Origin: an uncultured Leifsonia sp.
Lineage (GTDB): Bacteria; Actinomycetota; Actinomycetes; Actinomycetales; Microbacteriaceae
Length of the DNA: 64,000 nt
Assembly: GCF_945957465.1 (NCBI RefSeq)
Contig: NZ_CAMFLC010000007.1
Coordinates: 62,001 to 126,000 of the forward strand
Direction: 5' to 3'
Part shown: positions 1 through 6,343 of the stretch, in pieces
Numbering within the stretch: the stretch's first letter is position 1
Layout: each line of letters begins with the position of its first letter
Made by a program: the position numbers and the translations under genes
The notes under the pieces: model-generated
Told to the model about the DNA's origin: nothing
Databases searched by the model: none
What the model saw: the letters and a program-made list of their open reading frames with translations, nothing else

Positions 1-343
1 TCGGCCGTCCGCACGACGCGCACGTGCCGTAGCGTCCGAGGCGGATGCGTTCCCGAGCGGCATCGACGGCGGTGATGTCGGCCGCCGAGTCGGAGCGCAG
101 TGCGTGCAGGCGGCTCCATTCCGAGCTGAGCGTCGGGCCCTCCGGGTCGTGCTCGTCGTCGGCGGTCGACTCCGACCGCGACGACAGCAGGCTTCCCAGC
201 GCCTCGGCGTGCCGTTGAGATTCGGCGACGTCCCGGCGGCGCCGCTCGTCGAGCATCCTGTCGAAGCGTTCCAGCTCGTCGGCGGTGAGGCCGGATTCCT
301 GGATGATGTAGAGCTCTCGTGTGTCCGGTGATTCGGTGTGCAT
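1..343 (-). CDS. TraR/DksA-family C4 zinc-finger protein (3' part cut off)
   Basis: The gene runs leftward off the window edge; 114 codons are visible. The first residues read MHTESPDTRELYIIQES, followed by a charged helical stretch with DELERFDRMLDERRRRRD. The visible end, RIRLGRYGTCASCGRP, is the start of the DksA/TraR zinc ribbon, with Cys-x2-Cys. The second cysteine pair would lie beyond the edge. Proteins of this family bind RNA polymerase through the secondary channel and adjust initiation; that role is inferred here. The start ATG at 341-343 is preceded by a purine-rich GGAAGGGGG Shine-Dalgarno. A TACACT/TACGCT-like -10 (TACGCT, minus strand, 374-379) fits a short leader. It diverges from the small gene at 415. 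Confidence 0.85.
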   Translation of the reverse strand, partial: MHTESPDTRELYIIQESGLTADELERFDRMLDERRRRDVAESQRHAEALGSLLSSRSESTADDEHDPEGPTLSSEWSRLHALRSDSAADITAVDAARERIRLGRYGTCASCGRP

Positions 344-414
344 CGGCGCACCCCCTTCCGATCCCGCCGTGTCAGCGTACGACATAGTAGACCTGCCCGC
401 CGTAGGCTCGGCGC

Positions 415-705
415 GTGCCTTCGTTTCGTGTGATCATCCCGGTCGGGCGGCTGCGCAGTGACGTGCCGGCCACCTCCATCGAGCCGGCCGCCGCAGCGGC
501 CACCGCCGAACGCGCGACGGTCGAGGCGACGAGCGTCGACGTCGTGAGCCGGGAGGCGCGGCTCACGGTCCGGTTCACCGCCGACCGCGCCGATGAAGCG
601 CTGGCGGTGGCCGAGCACACCGTCGCCGCGGTCCACGCTCTTGCGGAGACGGGAGCGTGGCGGCTCACCGAGCGCGTCGGCGGCCGGTGGTTCCGCCGCG
701 CCTGA
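415..705 (+). CDS. Conserved-looking small protein of unknown function, 96 aa
   Basis: I do not recognise a family. The protein begins MPSFRVIIPVGRL, has an Ala/Glu-rich middle and a basic C-terminus ending WFRRA. No signal peptide or membrane segment is visible, and the alternation of beta-like and helical stretches suggests a small soluble alpha/beta domain. The GTG start at 415 has no Shine-Dalgarno, but TAGGCT at 403-408 ends exactly six bases before it, which fits a leaderless mRNA and supports both gene and start. Third codon positions are GC-rich, as in neighbouring real genes. The opposite-strand frame covering the same stretch looks like a shadow. It is transcribed divergently from the TraR-like gene. 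Confidence 0.7.
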   Translation: MPSFRVIIPVGRLRSDVPATSIEPAAAAATAERATVEATSVDVVSREARLTVRFTADRADEALAVAEHTVAAVHALAETGAWRLTERVGGRWFRRA

Positions 706-741
706 GCACGCCTCCGCGCCCTGCGGGCCGGGAACGGGGGA

Positions 742-1230
742 TCAGGCGACCGCCGGGAGGGATGCCTCGATCAGTCCGACGATCCGCGGATCGTCCGGCT
801 CGGTCTGCGGACGGAAGCGATGCACCTCGCCGTCGGGCGTGATGACGAACTTCTCGAAGTTCCACTTGACCTTGCCGGCTTTGCCGTCTGCGTCGGGATG
901 GGTGGTCAGCTCGGCGTAGAGCGGGTGCGCGTTGCGCCCGTTCAGCCGCACCTTCTCCATCATCGGGAAGGTGACGCCCCAGGTCGTCGAGCAGTATTCC
1001 TTGATCGCGTCCGTCGAGCTCAGCTCTTGCAGGAACTGGTTGCTCGGGAAGCCGATGACGGTGAAGCCGCGGTCGCCGTACGTCTCCTGCAGTCGCTCGA
1101 GCTTCTCGTACTGCGGTGCGAGTCCGCAGCGGGAGGCGACGTTGACGACGAGGATCACCTTGCCCGCGTACTCGGACAGGCTGCTCGGCGCCCCGTCGAT
1201 GGTGTTGAACGGAATATCCATCAGGGTCAT
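742..1230 (-). CDS. Glutathione peroxidase family thiol peroxidase (cysteine type)
   Basis: A 162-residue GPx-family enzyme that reduces hydrogen or lipid peroxides in the cytoplasm; bacterial cysteine forms usually draw electrons from thioredoxin. The peroxidatic cysteine is C35 in NVASRCGL. The second signature FPSNQF (61-66) supplies Gln65, and WNFEKF supplies Trp123 and Asn124, so the catalytic tetrad is complete. C80, in EYCST, aligns with the resolving cysteine of two-Cys forms. S63 replaces the additional cysteine often seen in FPCNQF. The ATG at 1230 lies six bases after a minus-strand TAGGCT (1237-1242) without a Shine-Dalgarno, so the transcript is probably leaderless. It is a monocistronic unit by spacing. 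Confidence 0.93.
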   Translation of the reverse strand: MTLMDIPFNTIDGAPSSLSEYAGKVILVVNVASRCGLAPQYEKLERLQETYGDRGFTVIGFPSNQFLQELSSTDAIKEYCSTTWGVTFPMMEKVRLNGRNAHPLYAELTTHPDADGKAGKVKWNFEKFVITPDGEVHRFRPQTEPDDPRIVGLIEASLPAVA

Positions 1231-1303
1231 GCTCCGAGCCTACGTCCCGCAGTGGCACCGAGTGCCCGATTGCGGTGAAGACCCAGGTCACCGCGAAGCG
1301 GGA

Positions 1304-2206
1304 TCACAGACTCGCCAGCGGAGCCTCCGGGTCGGACGCCCACTCGTTGAGCGAACCGTCGTAGACCGTGACGTCGTGGCGGCCGAGGACGGCGAGCGCG
1401 AGCGCGTCCGCGGCGGCGGCGATACCACCTCCGCAATAGGCGATGATCGGGTCGGGAGAGGCGAGCACGTCGGCGAAGAGCTCGCGCAGTTGGGCACGGG
1501 GCAGGAACGCGTTCGTCGCCCGGTCCACCAGCCGCAGAGCGGGCGCGCTCACGCTGCCCGGGATGTGCCGGGCCGCGAAGTCACGCGGGGCGGTGCCGCA
1601 GACCAGCGTTCCCCGGCGTTCGCCGGAGAGGAGGGCTGCAACGTCGTCCGTGTCGCTCCAGAAGCCGCTGAGCTCGGCGGCCGGGAAGGCGTCTGCCGCG
1701 ACCGGCGCGACCTCGCCGGTCTCGAGCGGGCGGTCCTCGCCGCTCCATTTGGTGACACCGCCGTCGAGCACGGCGACCCGGTCGTGCCCGAACGAACGGA
1801 ACAGCCACCAGAGCCGCGACGCCCACTGCCCGACGGAGGCGTCGTAGATCACGACGGTGGTGTCGGCGCCGACGCCGAGCGCGGCGGCCGCGTCCGCGAA
1901 CGCCGCGGCGGTCGGACGGGTGAACGGGAACCGCCCGGACGGGTCGCTGAAGGGGTCGAGCAGATCGGCGAAGACGGCACCGGGCAGGTGTCCCGCGCGG
2001 TGCTGCTCCGCGCCGCGGAGATAGGAGACGACTCCGTCGGCTCCCGGCGACGCCACCACCGTCGCATCGATGACGACCAGCCCTTCGGAGCCCAGATGGT
2101 CGCAGAGCCACTGCGTCGACACGAGCGGCCCGGCGAGCGCGGCGCCGAGCGGAGTGCTCCGGGGGTCGCGGGACGGAAGCGGGCGATCGTCGGTCGTGAT
2201 GCTCAT
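1304..2206 (-). CDS. Two-domain sulfurtransferase (thiosulfate/3-mercaptopyruvate type)
   Basis: A 300-residue protein with two tandem rhodanese domains. The N-terminal one contains LVVIDATVV, AGHLPGAVF and YDASVGQWASRLWW. The C-terminal one carries the active-site cysteine C258 in the loop CGGGIAA. Such enzymes move sulfur from thiosulfate or 3-mercaptopyruvate to cyanide or thiols. The loop has glycine where many thiosulfate sulfurtransferases have a basic residue, so the donor cannot be assigned. The start chosen is ATG 2206: minus-strand TAGCGT (2214-2219) ends seven bases upstream and there is no Shine-Dalgarno. A much longer same-frame reading extends to 3271 but runs through the serine dehydratase gene in another frame and is not real. 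Confidence 0.92.
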   Translation of the reverse strand: MSITTDDRPLPSRDPRSTPLGAALAGPLVSTQWLCDHLGSEGLVVIDATVVASPGADGVVSYLRGAEQHRAGHLPGAVFADLLDPFSDPSGRFPFTRPTAAAFADAAAALGVGADTTVVIYDASVGQWASRLWWLFRSFGHDRVAVLDGGVTKWSGEDRPLETGEVAPVAADAFPAAELSGFWSDTDDVAALLSGERRGTLVCGTAPRDFAARHIPGSVSAPALRLVDRATNAFLPRAQLRELFADVLASPDPIIAYCGGGIAAAADALALAVLGRHDVTVYDGSLNEWASDPEAPLASL

Positions 2207-2283
2207 GCGGACCACGCTAACGGCGGCCGCCGACGCTCCCAACGGCCTGCGCAACCGGGCGTAACGCGGCGCCCGTGCGCGGC

Positions 2284-3669
2284 TCAGCACTCGATGACGT
2301 TGACCGCGAGGCCGCCCTCGCTGGTCTCCTTGTACTTGGTCGACATGTCGAGGCCGGTCTGCCGCATCGTCTCGATCACGGTGTCGAGCGACACCAGGTG
2401 CGAACCGTCGCCGTGCAGCGCCAGGCGGGCCGCCGAGACGGCGGTGGAGGAGGCGATCGCATTGCGCTCGATGCAGGGGATCTGCACGAGGCCGCCGACC
2501 GGGTCGCAGGTCAGACCCAGGTGGTGCTCCATCGCGATCTCCGCTGCGTTCTCGACCTGCTTCGGCGTTCCGCCGAGCACGGCGCAGAGCGCGCCGGCCG
2601 CCATCGCGCAGGCCGAGCCGACCTCCGCCTGGCAGCCGCCCTCCGCTCCCGAGATCGAGGCGTTCGCCTTGAACAGCGAGCCGATGGCGGTCGCTGTGAG
2701 CAGGTACGTGCGGATGCCCTCCAGCGACGCGCCCGGCACGAAGCGCAGATAGTAGTGCGCGACGGCGGGGACGATGCCGGCGGCGCCGTTCGTCGGAGCG
2801 GTGACCACCCGCCCACCGGAGGCGTTCTCCTCGTTGACCGCCAGCGCGAACGCGTGCAGCCACTCCAGCGACGTCGCGCGTCCCGGCTCGTCCTGCACCC
2901 TCTCGAGGTGCTCTCGCATCGCGGCGGCGCGTCGCTTCACTCCGAGGCCGCCCGGGAGGGTGCCGCCGCCGGCGAGCCCGCGTGCGACGCACTCGGCCAT
3001 GGCCTCCCAGATCAGGTCGAGCCGCGCATCGGTGGCCTCGGCGCCGTGCAGGGCGACCTCGTTGCGTCGGGCCACCTCGCAGATCGGGATGTCGAGCCGC
3101 TCGCAGATCGCGAGGAGCTCTTCGGCGGAGTCGTACGGGAGGGGGTGTGCGGCTCGCGCCGCGAGGTCGGCCTCCTCGCCGTCGCGGCGGATGAACCCGC
3201 CGCCGATCGAGTAGAACGTCTCCTCGCGCAGCGGCAGCGGTTCGCGCGCGCCATCGGCGGAGCGCCCCCATGCCCGAAGCGTGAGCGCGTTCGGGTGGCC
3301 GGGGAGTCGCGTGCGCGGCTCGAAGGCGATGTCGTCCTTCGATAGCGGGATCTCGTGCAGCCCGGCCAGCGGCAGCGTCGCGCCCGGTTCGATGCCGGAC
3401 CAGGCGCCGCGCACGTCCTCCGGGCGGCAGTTCTCGGGCTCGTTGCCGCGCAGGCCTGCGACGACGGCGTCCGGGGTGCCGTGTCCGATCCCGGTGGAGC
3501 CGAGCGATCCGTAGAGCGTGCAGGTGACCTGGTCGACGCGGTCGAGGAGGCGGTCGGCGAGGAGTCGGTCGGCGAACGCCTTCGCGGCCCGCAGGGGTCC
3601 GACGGTGTGCGAACTCGAAGGACCGATGCCGATCGAGAACAGGTCGAAGGCGGAGACGTACGCTGTCAC
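2284..3669 (-). CDS. sdaA: L-serine ammonia-lyase, iron-sulfur dependent
   Basis: A 461-residue single-chain L-serine dehydratase converting L-serine to pyruvate and ammonia. The beta domain starts at FDLFSIGIGPSSSHTVGP (residues 8-25), and the alpha domain contains GGCQAEVGSACAMAAGAL and the CDPVGGLVQIPCIERNA segment with cysteines that bind the 4Fe-4S cluster. The length equals the fused single-polypeptide form of E. coli. The GTG start at 3669 sits six bases after minus-strand TACACT (3676-3681) and lacks a Shine-Dalgarno, as expected for leaderless translation. The gene ends 77 bp before the sulfurtransferase, which has its own promoter-like hexamer, so the two are probably separate transcription units. 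Confidence 0.96.
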   Translation of the reverse strand: MTAYVSAFDLFSIGIGPSSSHTVGPLRAAKAFADRLLADRLLDRVDQVTCTLYGSLGSTGIGHGTPDAVVAGLRGNEPENCRPEDVRGAWSGIEPGATLPLAGLHEIPLSKDDIAFEPRTRLPGHPNALTLRAWGRSADGAREPLPLREETFYSIGGGFIRRDGEEADLAARAAHPLPYDSAEELLAICERLDIPICEVARRNEVALHGAEATDARLDLIWEAMAECVARGLAGGGTLPGGLGVKRRAAAMREHLERVQDEPGRATSLEWLHAFALAVNEENASGGRVVTAPTNGAAGIVPAVAHYYLRFVPGASLEGIRTYLLTATAIGSLFKANASISGAEGGCQAEVGSACAMAAGALCAVLGGTPKQVENAAEIAMEHHLGLTCDPVGGLVQIPCIERNAIASSTAVSAARLALHGDGSHLVSLDTVIETMRQTGLDMSTKYKETSEGGLAVNVIEC

Positions 3670-3745
3670 TTCATCAGTGTACGTCGGTCTGTGCGCGGGA
3701 TTCCGGCGCCAGGTTGCACATCCGCGCAGCTATCGTGCGTGGGGA

Positions 3746-3916
3746 TCAGGTCTCGCGCGGATACACCCGGGCATCGCCCGGAAGGCACCATGCGCTCTCC
3801 AGCCTGCCGTCGAGCGCCGAGTACTCGATGAGGAACTGACCGCCTTCGTCCGGTCCTTCCACGACGACTCCGGGGCGATCCCCGAGCCACACGGTGCTGC
3901 CGACTCCGATGTCCAT
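3746..3916 (-). CDS. Small hypothetical protein, 56 aa
   Basis: No family recognised. The peptide starts MDIGVGSTVWLGDRPGVVVE and reads like a small all-beta (SH3-like) fold, with alternating hydrophobic strands, turns rich in Gly/Asp, one cysteine and a C-terminus ending VYPRET. No signal peptide or membrane helix. Support for coding comes from GC-rich third positions and from minus-strand TATCCT (3924-3929) ending seven bases before the ATG at 3916, the same leaderless arrangement as in neighbouring genes. A longer frame beginning near 4387 crosses the repeat-bearing gap and is rejected. Its downstream neighbour is sdaA on the same strand, 77 bp away. Confidence 0.7.
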   Translation of the reverse strand: MDIGVGSTVWLGDRPGVVVEGPDEGGQFLIEYSALDGRLESAWCLPGDARVYPRET

Positions 3917-4327
3917 GCCGGTCAGGATACGCGTGCTGGTCGCTAACGGAGGAGATCGGCGGCCGGGGCCGGGCGATTTGAGGCTACCGGAGGAGATCGC
4001 CCCCGGACGGCACCGGATCTCCTCCGTTGCCGACCCCGCGAACCTGTGCGGCTGCACCATTGATCGCGTGCCGACCGGAGGAGATCCAGCCGGGATGGCA
4101 CCGGAACTGCTCACTTGCCTGCGCCCGTCCGGCGTGGCGCGCCGAAGCTCCTCCGTTCCCGGCGCGAAGCAACTTGAGCGTCTCGTCGCGTCTCCGCGGG
4201 TCGCCCGCCCGCGCTGGGGCGCGTCCGCGAAGGCGGCCGGCGTCGCATCGGTCCGCGACCTGCGCTGACCCCGGCCGCCGCTCACGGCCTGATCTCCTAC
4301 CGTCGCTTTCACCCCGGCGGTAGCTCT
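3917..4327. other. Gene-free gap with short dispersed repeats
   Basis: No convincing coding frame lies between the small gene starting at 3916 and the exporter promoter. The stretch holds five copies of a CGGAGGAG core, described separately, and otherwise GC-rich sequence without long hairpins besides the repeat pair. Open frames here have no -10 or Shine-Dalgarno support. Confidence 0.6.
3945..4157. repeat. Five copies of AACGGAGGAG/ACCGGAGGAG, three direct and two inverted
   Basis: Direct copies begin at 3945, 3986 and 4074, and inverted copies end at 4028 and 4157. The copies at 3986-4022 and 4074-4110 extend into a 37-bp unit with about 30 of 37 identical bases. The direct copy at 3988-3998 and the inverted copy at 4016-4026 form a perfect 11-bp inverted repeat with a 17-nt loop. 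Function unknown; it may be a small intergenic repeat family or a set of protein sites. Confidence 0.75.
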
Positions 4328-4370
4328 GTAAGCACGCCGTAAGCGCCGTGTAAGCGCGCCCGGCGAGCAT
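4328..4370 (+). promoter_or_regulatory. Candidate SARP-binding direct repeats and promoter of the ABC exporter
   Basis: GTAAGCA at 4328-4334 is followed by GTAAGCG at 4339-4345 and 4350-4356. The heptamers are separated by 4-bp spacers, giving an exact 11-bp period. Eight bases after the last heptamer lies GAGCAT (4365-4370), a plausible -10 with the conserved A2 and T6. This matches the known geometry of SARP-activated promoters: heptamer repeats on one helix face, with the last one 8 bp from the -10. A SARP gene lies just beyond the exporter. Confidence 0.65.
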
Positions 4371-4401
4371 CGACGCATCCACCTCATCAGGAAGGACCAC
4401 C

Positions 4402-5439
4402 ATGACTCGCAGCACCGAGTGGGCCGTCGAGGCCCACGGGCTCGTCAAGGTCTTCGGCGACAACCGCGCGGTCGACGGCGTCGACCTCACGGTCCGCGCC
4501 GGCACCGTCTACGGTGTCCTCGGCCCGAACGGGGCCGGCAAGACCACCACCATCTCCATGCTCGCCACCCTGCTGCGGCCCGACGGCGGCGACGCGTTCG
4601 TCTTCGGCCACGACATCCGCACGGAGCAGCAGGTCGTCCGCCAGCTGCTCGGCGTCACCGCCCAGTTCGCCTCGGTGGACGAGACGCTCTCGGCCAACGA
4701 GAACCTCATGATCTTCGCCCGCCTGCTCGGCCTGAGCGGTCGCGAGGCGAAGGCCAAGACCGCCGAGCTCCTCGAGGAGTTCGGGCTGACGGACGCCGCC
4801 AAGCGGCCGCTCAAGAAGTTCTCCGGCGGCATGCGACGCCGTCTCGACCTGGCGGCCAGCCTCATCGCGCAACCGCCGCTGATCTTCCTCGACGAGCCGA
4901 CCACCGGTCTCGACCCGCGCACCAGGGCGCAGATGTGGGACACCATCCGCCGCCTGGTCGCCACCGGTTCGACTGTGCTGCTGACCACGCAGTACCTCGA
5001 CGAGGCCGACCAGCTCGCCGACCGCATCGCGGTCATCGACCGGGGCCGGGTCGTCGCCGAGGGCACCGCAGACGAGCTCAAGGCGTCCGTCGGCGAGTCC
5101 TCGCTGCAGCTGCGGCTGGCCGACTCCAGCGACATCGAGGACGCCCGCCGTGCCATCGCCGCCGTGCTGGGGGTGGAGGCCGTGGTCTCGCCGGAAGGCT
5201 CGCGGCTCACCGCGCCGATGCGCGAGGCGGACGCCGTCACCGACCTGTTCGTCACGTTCCGCGAGGCGGGCATCCACCTGCAGGAGATGTCGGTGCAGAA
5301 GCCGACGCTCGACGAGGTCTTCCTGACGCTCACCGGCCACGGCGTGGAGGACGAGGAGACCGCGGACCAGGAGTCCGCCGAGACCGGGCAGGACGCTGCA
5401 TCAGAAGGAGCCACTACATCAGAAGGAATACGGGCATGA
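4402..5439 (+). CDS. ABC-2 type exporter ATP-binding protein (DrrA family)
   Basis: A 345-residue ATPase energising an exporter with the permease encoded next. Walker A is GPNGAGKTTT (about residues 42-51), the signature is FSGGMRRRLDLA, Walker B is LIFLDEPTTGLD, and the switch region is LLTTQYLDEADQLAD. The C-terminal DUF4162-like part (from about residue 235) and the overall order match DrrA, the daunorubicin-exporter ATPase family. Substrate unknown. An acidic tail rich in Glu/Ala ends the protein. The ATG at 4402 has the Shine-Dalgarno AGGAAGGA. The stop overlaps the permease start as ATGA, so the two are co-translated. SARP-like repeats lie upstream. Confidence 0.93.
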   Translation: MTRSTEWAVEAHGLVKVFGDNRAVDGVDLTVRAGTVYGVLGPNGAGKTTTISMLATLLRPDGGDAFVFGHDIRTEQQVVRQLLGVTAQFASVDETLSANENLMIFARLLGLSGREAKAKTAELLEEFGLTDAAKRPLKKFSGGMRRRLDLAASLIAQPPLIFLDEPTTGLDPRTRAQMWDTIRRLVATGSTVLLTTQYLDEADQLADRIAVIDRGRVVAEGTADELKASVGESSLQLRLADSSDIEDARRAIAAVLGVEAVVSPEGSRLTAPMREADAVTDLFVTFREAGIHLQEMSVQKPTLDEVFLTLTGHGVEDEETADQESAETGQDAASEGATTSEGIRA

Positions 5440-6254
5440 GCGCCATCGCCACCATCACCCCGCCCGCCGAGCGGAACCTGAAGAACCACGTCGGTCTCGG
5501 CCAGACGTTCTCGAACACGCTCACCATGGCCCACCGTGGCCTCCTGAAGATCAAGCGGACGCCCGAGCAGCTGTTCGACGTGACGCTGCAGCCGATCATC
5601 TTCACGATCATGTTCGCCCTGCTGTTCGGCGGTGCGATCACCGGGAGCGTCTCCAACTATCTGCCGTACCTGATCCCCGGCATCCTGGCGCAGACGGTGA
5701 TCACGACCTCCGTGGTCACCGGTGTGCAGCTGCGGGAGGACATGGACAAGGGCGTCTTCGACCGCTTCAAGTCCATGCCGATCGCGCGGATCGCGCCCCT
5801 CTCCGGGGCACTGCTGGCGGACACGCTGCGCTACGCCATCGCCACGACGATCACGTTCATCACCGGGTTCTTCATGGGCTACCGTCCCGCGGCGGGCCTC
5901 GGCTTCGTGATCCTCGCCGGACTGCTCGTCATCGTGTGCGCGTGGGCGATCAGCTGGATCTTCGCCTTCTTCGGCGTGATCGCACGCACGGCCGGATCGG
6001 TCCAAGGCATCTCGTTCCTGGTGCTCTTCCCGCTGACGTTCTTCTCGAACGCGTTCGTGCCGGTGTCGTCGCTGCCCGACTGGCTGCAGTGGTTCGTGAA
6101 CGTCAACCCGGTCTCGCATCTGGTGACCGCGGTCCGCGACCTCGCCAACAACGGCACGTTCGGCGCCGACGGCTGGTGGGCGCTCCTGGGCGCCACGGTC
6201 ATCGTCGCGGTCTTCGCGCCCCTCACCGTGCGCGCCTACATGCGGAAGGCGTAG
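5436..6254 (+). CDS. ABC-2 type exporter permease (DrrB family)
   Basis: A 272-residue membrane protein with about six transmembrane segments, partner of the ATPase encoded immediately upstream. After a cytoplasmic N-terminus comes RTPEQLFDVTLQPIIFTIMF, the typical ABC-2/DrrB entry, then hydrophobic stretches around residues 45-75, 110-145, 150-180, 185-205 and 240-265. NVNPVSHLVTAVRDL is the conserved ABC-2 C-terminal motif. The ATG at 5436 overlaps the upstream stop (ATGA) and has an AGAAGGA Shine-Dalgarno. The 11-bp string CATCAGAAGGA occurs twice just before it (5399-5409 and 5417-5427), duplicating the Shine-Dalgarno. Confidence 0.93.
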   Translation: MSAIATITPPAERNLKNHVGLGQTFSNTLTMAHRGLLKIKRTPEQLFDVTLQPIIFTIMFALLFGGAITGSVSNYLPYLIPGILAQTVITTSVVTGVQLREDMDKGVFDRFKSMPIARIAPLSGALLADTLRYAIATTITFITGFFMGYRPAAGLGFVILAGLLVIVCAWAISWIFAFFGVIARTAGSVQGISFLVLFPLTFFSNAFVPVSSLPDWLQWFVNVNPVSHLVTAVRDLANNGTFGADGWWALLGATVIVAVFAPLTVRAYMRKA

Positions 6255-6270
6255 CCTCCGCCCCCGATCA

Positions 6271-6307
6271 GCGGCCGTCGTCTCCTGCGGAGGGAGGCGG
6301 CGGCCGC
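6271..6307. terminator. Bidirectional terminator between exporter and SARP gene
   Basis: Two 15-nt arms (6271-6285 and 6293-6307) pair with two G-U wobbles around a 7-nt loop. It lies between the convergent ends of the exporter operon (6254) and the SARP gene (6344). A second small palindrome, GACAGGAGATCCTGTC, follows at 6321-6336. There is no U-tract, as is common in actinobacteria. Confidence 0.7.
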
Positions 6308-6343
6308 TCTGCTGCTCACCGACAGGAGATCCTGTCCTGCCCC

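Noticed and set aside
932-2752. 606-residue plus-strand open frame
   Set aside because: Antisense to three clear genes; its composition is the usual shadow of high-GC codon usage.
1304-3271. 655-residue minus-strand reading frame extending the sulfurtransferase
   Set aside because: The upstream part overlaps serine dehydratase in another frame and is Arg/Pro-rich low-quality sequence; the true start is ATG 2206.
3746-4387. 213-residue frame covering the repeat gap
   Set aside because: Only the last 56 codons have a -10 and gene-like composition; the rest crosses the repeats.
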